DNA from: JAGVSR01 sp033765145
Lineage (GTDB): Bacteria > Pseudomonadota > Alphaproteobacteria > Rhizobiales > Hyphomicrobiaceae
DNA length: 64,000 nucleotides
Assembly (NCBI GenBank): GCA_033765145.1
Contig: JANRIH010000036.1
Location: 1 to 64,000 of the forward strand
Reading direction: 5' to 3'
The notes beneath the pieces are model-generated. The model ran no database searches. It was not told the origin of the DNA and was given only the letters and a program-made list of their open reading frames with translations. Made by a program: the position numbers and the translations under genes. Below are positions 46,000 through 54,887 of the stretch, piece by piece (the first letter of the stretch is position 1; the number at the start of each line of letters is the position of its first letter).

Positions 46000-48267
46000 A
46001 TGGCCAACAAGCAACCCGCCCGTGTCACGGCGCAAGAAGCGCTTCTCTTCCATTCGCAGGGCAAGCCCGGAAAACTCGAGATCACACCCACGAAACCGCT
46101 CGCGACCCAGCGGGACCTGGCGCTCGCCTATTCACCCGGCGTCGCGGTGCCGGTGGAGGCGATCGCGGAAAATCCCTCGCTCGCCTACGACTACACGAAC
46201 AAGGGCAACCTCGTGGCTGTTGTGTCGAACGGGACCGCGATCCTCGGTCTCGGCAACCTCGGCGCGCTGGCCTCGAAGCCGGTCATGGAAGGCAAGGGCG
46301 CGCTCTTCAAGCGCTTCGCTGACATCGATGCGACGGACCTTCTGGTTTCGACTGAGGACGTCGATCAGTTCGTCAACTGCGTGCGGTATCTCGGCCCGAC
46401 GTTCGGCGGCATCAATCTCGAAGACATCAAGGCGCCCGACTGCTTCATCATCGAGGAGCGACTGAAAGAGCTGCTCGACATCCCGGTGTTTCACGACGAC
46501 CAGCATGGCACGGCGATCATTGCGGCGGCAGGGCTTTTGAATGCACTCGAACTCACGGGACGCGACATCGAGAATTTCCGCCTTGTCGTCAACGGGGCGG
46601 GCGCGGCCGGGATCGCGTGTCTCGAGCTTCTCGTTGCGCTCGGCATGCCGAAAAAGAACGTCATGCTGTGCGACACGAAAGGCGTGATCTTCCAGGGCCG
46701 CAAGGACGGAATGAACCAGTGGAAGTCGGCGTATGCGGTTCCGACGAAGGCGCGCTCGCTCGAAGACGCACTCAGAGGCGCGGACGCATTCTTCGGACTT
46801 TCCGTCAAAGGCGCTGTCACGGCGGACATGGTTACATCGATGGCGCCGAAGCCGATCATCTTCGCTATGGCCAACCCGGACCCTGAAATCCTACCCGAGG
46901 ACGTGATGGCCGTGCGCAAGGATGCGATCGTCGCGACAGGGCGCTCGGACTACCCCAACCAGGTCAATAACGTGCTCGGGTTCCCGTTCATCTTCCGCGG
47001 CGCGCTCGACGTGCAAGCGCGAACGATCAACGACGACATGAAAATTGCCGCGACGCGAGCGCTTGCCGAGCTTGCGCGGCAGGAGGTGCCCGACGAGGTG
47101 GCAGCTGCGTTCCACGGCCGGCGGCCGACGTTCGGGCCCGAATACATCATTCCGGCGCCGTTCGATCCGCGTCTCATCAGCCATGTGCCGCCCGCCGTCG
47201 CGCAGGCCGCCATGGAAACCGGCGTCGCGCGACGGCCGATCGTCGACATGGAGGGGTACATCGCGCGGCTCAAGGGCCGCCTCGATCCTGTGACGGGCTG
47301 GCTACAGACGACGTTCGACCGCGTGCGCGAGAACCCCAAGCGCATCATTTTCGCGGAAGGCGAGGACATGGCGGTCATCCGCGCCGCGAACGCCTATCTC
47401 TCCCAAGGGTTCGGGCAGCCGATCCTCGTCGGGCAGTCCGAGATCATCAAGCAGAACTTCGCAGCACTCGGCATCCCGATGCGGCGCGAATTCAAGCTCA
47501 TCGACACACGGGCAGCTCCCTACAACGAAGACTTCGCCGAGCTTCTCTATCAGCGCCTGCAGAGGCGCGGCTACCTGAAGCGTGACTGCGAACGTCTGGT
47601 CCGCAACGAGCGCAACATCTTCGCCGCACTCATGGTCGCGAACGGACACGCGGATGCGATGGTGTCGGGCGCCAATCGCAACTGGACCAGCGTCTTCCAG
47701 GATGTGCGGCGCGTCATGGACGCCAAACCCGGCCGCAACATCATCGGCGTGTCGCTCTGTCTCTGCCGGGGCCGGGCCGTGCTCATCGCGGATACGAGCG
47801 TCAACGACATGCCGACGGCCGAGCGGATCGCGGACATCGCGATCGAGGCCGCGCGGGCAGCGCGCCAGTTTGGCCTCACGCCTCGGGTCGCGCTCCTCGC
47901 CTACTCGACGTTCGGCCAGCCCCGGAGTGAGCGCTCGGATCAGGTGCGCGAGGCGGTCTCCATTCTCGACGGGCGGGAAGTCGATTTCGAGTACGACGGT
48001 GACATGGCGGCGGACGTCGCGCTCAATAAGGAACTCATGACGCTCTATCCATTCTGCCGCCTGACGGACACGGCGAACGTACTGGTGATGCCCGCGTTCC
48101 ATGCTGCGTCGATCTCGACCAAAATGCTCAAGGAACTGGGCGGCGCGACCGTCATCGGGCCCTTGATCGTCGGCCTCGAACATTCCGTGCAGATCTGCAC
48201 GCTTGGCGCCAAGGATAGCGATATCGTTAACCTCGCGGCGCTCGCGGCCTACGATCTCGGCGGGTAA
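46000..48267 (+). CDS. maeB: NADP-dependent malic enzyme with C-terminal phosphotransacetylase-like domain
   Basis: This enzyme decarboxylates malate to pyruvate with NADP reduction. The 755 residues consist of a malic enzyme part (about 1-430) and a PTA-like regulatory domain (about 440-755), the standard MaeB fusion. Visible motifs are AYSPGVAVPVEAIAENPSLA, the NAD(P) site LVVNGAGAAGIACLEL, and for the PTA part IIFAEGEDMAVIRAANAYLS. The PTA domain normally binds acetyl-CoA as an inhibitor. A short GC hairpin (48268-48283) follows the stop. Confidence 0.96.
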   Translation: MANKQPARVTAQEALLFHSQGKPGKLEITPTKPLATQRDLALAYSPGVAVPVEAIAENPSLAYDYTNKGNLVAVVSNGTAILGLGNLGALASKPVMEGKGALFKRFADIDATDLLVSTEDVDQFVNCVRYLGPTFGGINLEDIKAPDCFIIEERLKELLDIPVFHDDQHGTAIIAAAGLLNALELTGRDIENFRLVVNGAGAAGIACLELLVALGMPKKNVMLCDTKGVIFQGRKDGMNQWKSAYAVPTKARSLEDALRGADAFFGLSVKGAVTADMVTSMAPKPIIFAMANPDPEILPEDVMAVRKDAIVATGRSDYPNQVNNVLGFPFIFRGALDVQARTINDDMKIAATRALAELARQEVPDEVAAAFHGRRPTFGPEYIIPAPFDPRLISHVPPAVAQAAMETGVARRPIVDMEGYIARLKGRLDPVTGWLQTTFDRVRENPKRIIFAEGEDMAVIRAANAYLSQGFGQPILVGQSEIIKQNFAALGIPMRREFKLIDTRAAPYNEDFAELLYQRLQRRGYLKRDCERLVRNERNIFAALMVANGHADAMVSGANRNWTSVFQDVRRVMDAKPGRNIIGVSLCLCRGRAVLIADTSVNDMPTAERIADIAIEAARAARQFGLTPRVALLAYSTFGQPRSERSDQVREAVSILDGREVDFEYDGDMAADVALNKELMTLYPFCRLTDTANVLVMPAFHAASISTKMLKELGGATVIGPLIVGLEHSVQICTLGAKDSDIVNLAALAAYDLGG

Positions 48268-48372
48268 CGGCGCGGGAGCGCCGATCGGGTATATTCGACG
48301 GCATGTTTGCGGCGCGGCTGCGGAGACGGCAAGATCGTCGCCGAACCTGTTGCAACGACCGCGAGTCCGTCC

Positions 48373-49503
48373 ATGACGCATACCCGACCGAAGCCCCGTG
48401 CCCGCGACCTCGGATTGCCGCTCGGTGGCGTGACGGGTCCCTTGAACGCGATCACCGATATTGCCGGCCTCCACGTCGGACATCGCACGATCATCGAGCA
48501 CGCACCGCGCGCGGGCCGACCGATGCCGCTTCGTTCCGGCGTCACCGCCATCATTCCGCATGCGGCCTCGCCCGAGCCCGTCCCCGTATACGCAGGCCTC
48601 CATCGGTTCAACGGCAACGGCGAACTGACAGGCAGCCACTGGATCGAGGACGGCGGATATTTCCTCGGCCCGGTTCTGATCACCAACACGCACAGTGTCG
48701 GCGCAGCGCACGCAGGCGCGATCCGCTGGATGCTCACGCGCCATGCGGCGACCTATGGCCGTGGCGACGATCTCTGGATCATGCCGGTGGTCGGAGAGAC
48801 CTACGACGGCGTGCTCTCGGATATCAACGGGCAGCACATCACGCCCGAGGATGCCATCGCGGCGCTCGACGCGGCCCACGGCGGCGCAGTCACCGAAGGG
48901 AACACGGGTGGCGGCACGGGCATGATTGCCTATGGCTTCAAGGGCGGCACGGGAACGTCGTCGCGCGTGGTCGAGGTCGGAGGACGCCGGTTCACGATCG
49001 GCGCACTCGTGCAGGCGAACCACGGCGCACCGGAATGGCTGACGGTGTGCGGCGTTCCGGTCGGCCGTGAACTGCATGGCCTCGACGCCCCTGGACCGGC
49101 ATCGACCGAGCGCGGATCGATCATCGTCGTTATCGCCACCGACCTGCCGATGGCGCCCCATCAGTTGAAAAAACTCGCACGGCGCGGCGCGATCGGTATC
49201 GGCCGCGGCGGGACACCGGGTGGTAACAGTTCGGGTGACATCTTCCTGGCATTCTCGACCGCGAACCCCCGGCCGATGCCGCACATGGCGCCGCTGTTCC
49301 TCGAAATCGAGATGATCAACGACGAGGGGCTCGATGCGGTTTATCTTGCTGCCGTCGAGTGTGTGGAAGAGGCTGTCTTGAACGCGATGTGTGCCGCGGA
49401 GGACATGGGCGGCACGGAATGGGATCGCGGGCTCGTCCGCGCACTACCGACGGCTCAACTCTGCGAGATTCTCCGGCGACACGGGAGGCTGGTCGTGCGG
49501 TGA
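48373..49503 (+). CDS. P1 family (DmpA-type) aminopeptidase
   Basis: This 376-residue serine hydrolase of the Ntn-like DmpA/BapA family releases N-terminal residues, often D- or beta-amino acids, after self-cleavage into two chains. The start LGGVTGPLNAITDIAGLHVG and the glycine-rich EGNTGGGTGMIAYGFKGGTG are typical. The predicted nucleophile is Ser287 in TPGGNSSGDIFLAFSTAN. In DmpA itself the residue before this serine is Gly; here it is Ser. The ATG at 48373 was selected. It is followed with a four-base overlap by a small exported peptide gene. Confidence 0.9.
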   Translation: MTHTRPKPRARDLGLPLGGVTGPLNAITDIAGLHVGHRTIIEHAPRAGRPMPLRSGVTAIIPHAASPEPVPVYAGLHRFNGNGELTGSHWIEDGGYFLGPVLITNTHSVGAAHAGAIRWMLTRHAATYGRGDDLWIMPVVGETYDGVLSDINGQHITPEDAIAALDAAHGGAVTEGNTGGGTGMIAYGFKGGTGTSSRVVEVGGRRFTIGALVQANHGAPEWLTVCGVPVGRELHGLDAPGPASTERGSIIVVIATDLPMAPHQLKKLARRGAIGIGRGGTPGGNSSGDIFLAFSTANPRPMPHMAPLFLEIEMINDEGLDAVYLAAVECVEEAVLNAMCAAEDMGGTEWDRGLVRALPTAQLCEILRRHGRLVVR

Positions 49504-49670
49504 GGCACAACGTGGTGAGTACGCTCGTGAAGTGCGTGGCGGCTGGACTTGTCCTGTTGATCGTCGCTCAGGTGTTCGCGACAGGGCCGGTCCGTGCGAC
49601 CGTGCAGGAGGACGATCTCTGCATGGAGCCCGACATCGAATTTCCGGTTCCGTGCGAAGAGGACGAATAG
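49500..49670 (+). CDS. Small exported or membrane-anchored acidic peptide, coupled to the aminopeptidase gene
   Basis: A GTG at 49500 overlaps the aminopeptidase stop (GTGA) and opens a 56-codon frame. The product has a signal-like N-terminus (TLVKCVAAGLVLLIVAQVFA, about 8-27) and an acidic tail with two cysteines (DDLCMEPDIEF, PVPCEEDE). The overlap points to translational coupling. I recognise no family. It might be exported as a 25-residue disulfide-bonded peptide or remain as a membrane peptide. Confidence rests on the overlap and the signal-like start. Confidence 0.55.
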   Translation: MRHNVVSTLVKCVAAGLVLLIVAQVFATGPVRATVQEDDLCMEPDIEFPVPCEEDE

Positions 49671-49800
49671 GCGGCTCGCGTCATGCGAGCGATTGACGGG
49701 TCGAGACCTAGCATGTCATGCTCTCATGACTGAGGATCGTCGTGCTGCGGTCTTGTCGGCACGATCGTAATGGCATTGCAGCATGGGCGGGGTGTTGGTC

Positions 49801-52800
49801 ATGCCCGAGGCGGCCGCCAAGTCGAGCGCGCTCAAAGTTTTCATTTCCTACAGTCAGGACGACGGCGCGTTCGCGAAGAAACTGGTCGAGGCGCTGAAGA
49901 CGCGCGGGCTCGACCCGAAGATCGATACGCAGAATCTTCCGGCGCTCGAAGACTGGCAACGTGAACTGCTCGGCTTCATCCGCGAGGCCGATGCGGTTGT
50001 TTTCATCATCAGTCCAAGGTCGATCGAATCGAAGGCCTGCAAGTGGGAGGTGGAACAGGTCGCGGCGCTCAACAAGCGGCTCGCGCCGATCGTCCTCGAA
50101 CGGGTCGAGGATGATCGCATTCCGCCCGAAATCTCGAAGATACAGTACCTTTTCTTCGATTCAGGCTCCGATTTCGAGGCGAAGGCCGACGATCTCGCCG
50201 CCGCGCTGCAATCGGATATCGGCTGGGTCAAGGAACATACGCGTCTCGGCGAGCGGGCGCGCCTATGGAACGAGGGGCGGAAGTCGAGCAGCCTGCAGTT
50301 GCGAGGCGAGGAACTTCTCGGCGCCGAGGCGTGGATCGCGTCACGGCCCCGCAGCGCGCCAGACCCGACCGATCTGCACAAGCAATTCATCAAGGATAGC
50401 CGAAAGGGTACGACACGCCGGCGCAATCTCCTCGTCACGGGGCTGAGCGGCGGCCTCGTTGTTGCACTCTCGCTGGCGGCGGTCGCGTTGTGGCAGCGCT
50501 CGATCGCCATCGATCAGCGCGCGCAAGTGATCGCGCGCGAAATGGACCGCCGCGCCGCGCTCGCGCAGGACATCGCTTCGCAGGGCCGGGCCCGGGTCGC
50601 GAGTGCGGTGGCACTCGATGCGCTGCGCGGGGCCGAGGATCAGAAAACGCCGACTGCTGCTCTCCGCGCGGCCATCCTTCGGACGCTCGATCTCGTGAAA
50701 ATACCTGTCGAGCACTTTATCGGCGAAAACGTCTTCAATCTCACGCTCAGTCCGGACGGGATGATACTGGCTGCTGGCACCAACACTTCGAAAGTGTACA
50801 TACTGGATACGGCCACGCTCGAAGAGCGCTTCGTGCTCGATGCTGGCGAGGACGTCATCTCAGGGCTGCGTTTCAGTCCGGATGGGCGGCGTCTCGTTTC
50901 CTCGGGCGACAAGGTTCCCGAAGTCTGGGACGTCGCCACGGGTAAAAAGCTCTTCGACCTCGTGCGCCCGAACGCAAAACGCAGCGTCTATCAGGTCCAT
51001 TTCAGTCCGGCGGGTGATCGCATCCTCGCCACGACGAACGAGAACCAAGCGTACATTCATGACGCATCCAACGGCAAGCTCCTGCAAACTTTGCAGGGCG
51101 CGACCTACGACGAGATGCGGGATCGCTATGCGAAGTCCGAGAGCGCCGACGGGTTCGGCGTCGCCGATCCCATCGTCGATGCCGTCAACCGCGCGACGTT
51201 CACTATCTGGGGCTCGACCACCGAAGGCACATTCAGCCCGGACGGCAAGCTTGTCGCCGTCACGGGTGCGGCCAATCCCGACGGGTCGGTGCGCCTCTTC
51301 GACGTCAAGTCCGGCAAACTTGTCCGGACGCTGACCGGCGGACGGGGTGCGTCGATGCTGCCGCCGCTGGGATATGGCAGCAAACTCTCATTCAGCCCCG
51401 ACGGATCGACCCTCGTCGCGGCCCCGCTCGAGCAATCGATCAAGATCTGGAACGTCGCGGACGGCAAATTGCGCCGAGAGTTCGCGGCCAGCGGCGTCAA
51501 CTCGTTCGTGCTGACCGCCGATGGCGAAGCGCTCGTCAGCGCCCACAACAACGGCGCCGTGATCTTCCGATGCCTCGGTGACAACGCGACCATTGTAAGC
51601 TTGCAAGCCCACGACGGCGGTATCGACAGTCTGTCCGTAGACGGCGAGGGCAAGCTTTTGGCAACGGGCGCAACGGACCGCACGGCGCGCGTGTGGCGGA
51701 TGCCAAAGGGGCGCGAAGTCTGCGCCGATGATCGGACGGGCGAAGCGATCAATGCGCTCTCGGTCATGAAGCCAACAGCGACCCTCGAGGGTCATGGCGC
51801 GCGGATTACAAAGGCCGTCTTCTCGAGCGACCGATCCAAGCTCTACACGGCGTCACAAGACGGGTGGGTCCGCGCATGGTCGATCGGGAGTGTGGCGGCC
51901 GCCAACGAATTTGTGCTTCCAGGGGTGGAAGAACCCGAGAACTCATGGGACCGACCGGACCGTGATGCGGTTGTCTCCGCCAACGGACAACAGATCTTCC
52001 TCTATGACGAGAAGGACTACAAATGGCTCGGATGGACGATCGCGACCGGGAAGCCTCTGGAGGTGCCTGAAAAAGCAGAAGTGATCGTGTCTGGCACAAG
52101 CGACGGCGCCATTCTGTTCCGTTCGCCGACGAAGCGCTTGTCGCTCGGGCCCAATCCCGAGAGCGAGAACGGGTTCGATTTCTCCTATTCGAGTTGGAAA
52201 GGCCCAGCATCGCCAAATGGAACGCGGGTCGTCGCAACTGAGAAAGATCTTTCCGACAAGGACGGCGCGGGCGAAATCCCGTTGCTCGTCGACAGTTCGA
52301 CCGGTCAGTCGCTCGCCACACTCGCCATCAACAACGAGCCGGCGCGAGACGTCATCTTCAGCCGGGACAGCACGCGGCTGCTCGGCCGGATCAAGAAGGC
52401 CGCCGCCAATGCGGACGAGAAGGAGAGTGAGGGGCTCGCCGTCTGGGACGGCACGTCCGGCAGAATGGTCGGGCACCTCCCGAGCATCGACAACCTCTCC
52501 TACAATTCGCCGATACGGATGTCCGACGACGGCAAGCTGGTTCTCGCCCTGACCGGAACGAACAATCTCGACCTCTTCGACGTCTCGGGCACAGAACCGA
52601 AGGGTGTCGATCTGCCGGATTTCGGCACGCGGTTCGGCTCCGGCCGGCAAATCACCGCAGGTGAACTGTCTCCGGACGGCAAACTCCTGCTCGTCGGGCG
52701 GAGCGATGGCGCGGTCGCCGTCGTCGATATCGCGCGCGCCTCGATCTGGCGCATTCTGGATACCAACCGGCTTCCGGTTCGCTCCATTGCGCAATCGAGC

Positions 52801-53511
52801 GACGGCCAGTACGTCGCAGCAACCGACATCTCCAACACCGTATGGATTTTCGACGTCATGAGCGGCGATCTGGTCCGCTCAGTCACATTCGTCGATCGGA
52901 TCGACGATCTCGACTTCGTTCCCGGAGCGCCGACCCTCATCGCCACCACCTGGCGCGGGGTAAAGCTCTTTCCCGCCACGCCCCGGTTCGAGAATCTCGC
53001 AGACCTCGATGCGACGGTCGGGCAAGCTCGCAAGTTCGGCCTCAATCTCGTGTCGCTCGAAGACCGGCGGCGATACAGGCTCGGCGACAGTGCGCTCAGC
53101 GAGGAAGCGGTGCGTGTCGGATCGGCGGAAGGCGAAGTCAAACCCGAGGGGGCGGCGCCCCAAAGCGTGGCTGTCGATCGGACGGCGACAAGGACGTGGG
53201 CTGCACTCGATCCCAACAGCGAGGGCACGGCGCCGGTCGTCTGGGCCAAGAGTGCCGAGGAAGCGCAGACGCTTGCTAAGGCTGCATGCGCGAAAGTTTC
53301 GGAGACGTGCGCGTCCCAGGCCGCGACGACAGACGACCTCGAGTCGACCTTCGTCTATTATTGCTGCGAACAGCCCAAAGTCGGATGCGCGGTCTATGCC
53401 GGAACCGGCGACGACGCGCTCAGGTCCGTGAAGCAAATTCTCGCCAAGGCCAAATACTCGAAATGCGAAGTGAAGTCGGCGGTCTCGGCGGCGACTGGAT
53501 TGGCCGAATAG
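49801..53511 (+). CDS. TIR domain-transmembrane-WD40 repeat protein with Cys-rich C-terminus
   Basis: This 1,236-residue protein combines four parts. Residues 8-140 form a TIR domain (LKVFISYSQDDGAFAKKLVE, then SPRSIESKACKWEVEQVAAL); W82 and E85 match the WxxE-type site where the catalytic glutamate of NAD-cleaving TIR proteins lies. Residues about 209-231 are a transmembrane helix preceded by RRRN. Residues 300-1080 hold many WD40-like blades (NLTLSPDGMILAAGTNTSKV, GLRFSPDGRRLVSSGDKVPE). The last 100 residues contain seven cysteines and resemble DUF4189-type domains. By the positive-inside rule TIR is cytosolic and WD40 outside. TIR-WD40 proteins occur in signalling and defence, but no partner gene is adjacent. 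The ATG at 49801 or 49783 may be the start. Confidence 0.85.
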   Translation: MPEAAAKSSALKVFISYSQDDGAFAKKLVEALKTRGLDPKIDTQNLPALEDWQRELLGFIREADAVVFIISPRSIESKACKWEVEQVAALNKRLAPIVLERVEDDRIPPEISKIQYLFFDSGSDFEAKADDLAAALQSDIGWVKEHTRLGERARLWNEGRKSSSLQLRGEELLGAEAWIASRPRSAPDPTDLHKQFIKDSRKGTTRRRNLLVTGLSGGLVVALSLAAVALWQRSIAIDQRAQVIAREMDRRAALAQDIASQGRARVASAVALDALRGAEDQKTPTAALRAAILRTLDLVKIPVEHFIGENVFNLTLSPDGMILAAGTNTSKVYILDTATLEERFVLDAGEDVISGLRFSPDGRRLVSSGDKVPEVWDVATGKKLFDLVRPNAKRSVYQVHFSPAGDRILATTNENQAYIHDASNGKLLQTLQGATYDEMRDRYAKSESADGFGVADPIVDAVNRATFTIWGSTTEGTFSPDGKLVAVTGAANPDGSVRLFDVKSGKLVRTLTGGRGASMLPPLGYGSKLSFSPDGSTLVAAPLEQSIKIWNVADGKLRREFAASGVNSFVLTADGEALVSAHNNGAVIFRCLGDNATIVSLQAHDGGIDSLSVDGEGKLLATGATDRTARVWRMPKGREVCADDRTGEAINALSVMKPTATLEGHGARITKAVFSSDRSKLYTASQDGWVRAWSIGSVAAANEFVLPGVEEPENSWDRPDRDAVVSANGQQIFLYDEKDYKWLGWTIATGKPLEVPEKAEVIVSGTSDGAILFRSPTKRLSLGPNPESENGFDFSYSSWKGPASPNGTRVVATEKDLSDKDGAGEIPLLVDSSTGQSLATLAINNEPARDVIFSRDSTRLLGRIKKAAANADEKESEGLAVWDGTSGRMVGHLPSIDNLSYNSPIRMSDDGKLVLALTGTNNLDLFDVSGTEPKGVDLPDFGTRFGSGRQITAGELSPDGKLLLVGRSDGAVAVVDIARASIWRILDTNRLPVRSIAQSSDGQYVAATDISNTVWIFDVMSGDLVRSVTFVDRIDDLDFVPGAPTLIATTWRGVKLFPATPRFENLADLDATVGQARKFGLNLVSLEDRRRYRLGDSALSEEAVRVGSAEGEVKPEGAAPQSVAVDRTATRTWAALDPNSEGTAPVVWAKSAEEAQTLAKAACAKVSETCASQAATTDDLESTFVYYCCEQPKVGCAVYAGTGDDALRSVKQILAKAKYSKCEVKSAVSAATGLAE

Positions 53512-53792
53512 TGGTCATGACTGGCGGCAGGCGCCCCGTTCGCGTGCATGCTGCCGCAATTCCGTGCGTCGACAATTTCCCGTCGTGAAACTTGCAGCGC
53601 GCGTTTCATCCGAGGATCGCCACAACATGCTGATACTCGGCGTTTTATTCGTGTTTGACTTTCGCGCCTCCGTCGAAGGCTTTTCCTCTCGCACCTCATT
53701 CTCGCCATTCCGCTCGTGTTGGTCTGACACAGGCAGGGAACCCTCGATGAGTTCATGCGTTTCCCGACATCCTTTCCAAAAGCGGGCTTCCA

Positions 53793-54629
53793 ATGCTGAT
53801 CAACTACGGCTTTTCCATTACGCTTTCCGTCACCCAGCCGACGCCGATCCTAACGCGCCTCGATGTCGTTCCGGATCGCCGCGCAGACATCGCGGAAGAA
53901 GGACGCTTCATGATGTCCGGCGCGGACGTCGCGGCGCCAAATCTGGACGTCTTCGGCAATCATTGCCGACGTATTGTCCTGGCCCCCGGCGACACGAAAC
54001 TTGAGCTTACCGGAATCATCAGGGACAGCGGGCAGCACGAACGACAGCTTCGCGACGAGCCGCTTCAGCCGGTCCAGGCGTTGCCGGACGAGGTGTTGCC
54101 ATTCCTCGTTGCAAGCCGATACTGCGAATCCGACATCCTGTCCGCTGAGGCATGGCAGCTCTTCGGCAAATATCCGGAAACGGCCGCGCGTGTCCGGGCG
54201 ATTGTCGACTTCGCGCACGCGTGGCTGACGTTCGGCTACCCTTATGCACGGGACACGCGAACGGCAGCCGAGGCCATGCGCGAGCGGGTCGGCGTCTGCC
54301 GCGACTTCGCGCATCTGACGATCGCGCTTTGCCGCGCGATGAATATTCCAGCGCGCTATGTGAACGGCTACCTCGGCGACATCGGCGTGCCCGTCGATCC
54401 CGCGCCCATGGATTTCAGCGCGTGGGTGGAGGTGTTCGTCGGCGGGCGCTGGTACACGGTCGATGCACGCCACAACGAGCCGCGCATCGGGCGGATCGTC
54501 ATCGCGCGCGGTCGCGATGCCGCCGACGTGCCGATGGTGCACAGTTTCGGTGCGCACGTGCTGAAGCAGTTCATGGTCGTCACGGACGAGATCGCCGACA
54601 GCGCGGGCGCGCTGCGCAGGGCGGCGTGA
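53793..54629 (+). CDS. Transglutaminase-like family protein with altered catalytic His
   Basis: This 278-residue protein has an N-terminal bacterial transglutaminase-associated beta domain (about 8-105) and a transglutaminase core (about 130-240). The nucleophile is Cys169 in RVGVCRDFAHLTIALCRAM and IPARYVNGYLGD follows as expected. At the usual catalytic His (HAW) it reads DFSAWVEVF, with Ser209; Asp224 in YTVDARHNEPRIGR is kept and a His follows at 227. It may be a protease-like or amidase-like protein using a shifted residue, or a subfamily with this as norm. Cytosolic, no signal peptide. The 281 bases upstream hold no gene. Confidence 0.85.
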   Translation: MLINYGFSITLSVTQPTPILTRLDVVPDRRADIAEEGRFMMSGADVAAPNLDVFGNHCRRIVLAPGDTKLELTGIIRDSGQHERQLRDEPLQPVQALPDEVLPFLVASRYCESDILSAEAWQLFGKYPETAARVRAIVDFAHAWLTFGYPYARDTRTAAEAMRERVGVCRDFAHLTIALCRAMNIPARYVNGYLGDIGVPVDPAPMDFSAWVEVFVGGRWYTVDARHNEPRIGRIVIARGRDAADVPMVHSFGAHVLKQFMVVTDEIADSAGALRRAA

Positions 54630-54887
54630 GGGGCGGCGCGACATGTCGTTCTGGCGCGACCGTCTGCCGGATGAGCGCCGGGCTGACGCTTCCCCGTCGA
54701 ATGACCCCGAGAAACAATCGCCATTTGCCAATCAGCGCGACCTCCATATGCGGAGCCGATCGCCCGACCTAAGTCCGTATTTCGTCAGCCATCCTTCTTT
54801 TATAGAATATTTCCCGTCTTCATCTTGCCGCTGACCGTCAGCGCATGACCGCACGCCCGAAAGCGTCGTTCTCAAGGATGTTTCGGC

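Noticed and set aside
45724..46053. Extension of MutS to 46053
   Set aside because: It would overlap the divergent maeB start and its residues do not resemble MutS.
47302..49284. A 660-codon minus-strand frame opposite maeB and the aminopeptidase
   Set aside because: It covers parts of two well-supported genes and has no recognisable domain.
53512..53792. Small genes in the gap after the TIR-WD40 gene
   Set aside because: Frames on both strands lack a ribosome binding site and have no domain-like composition.
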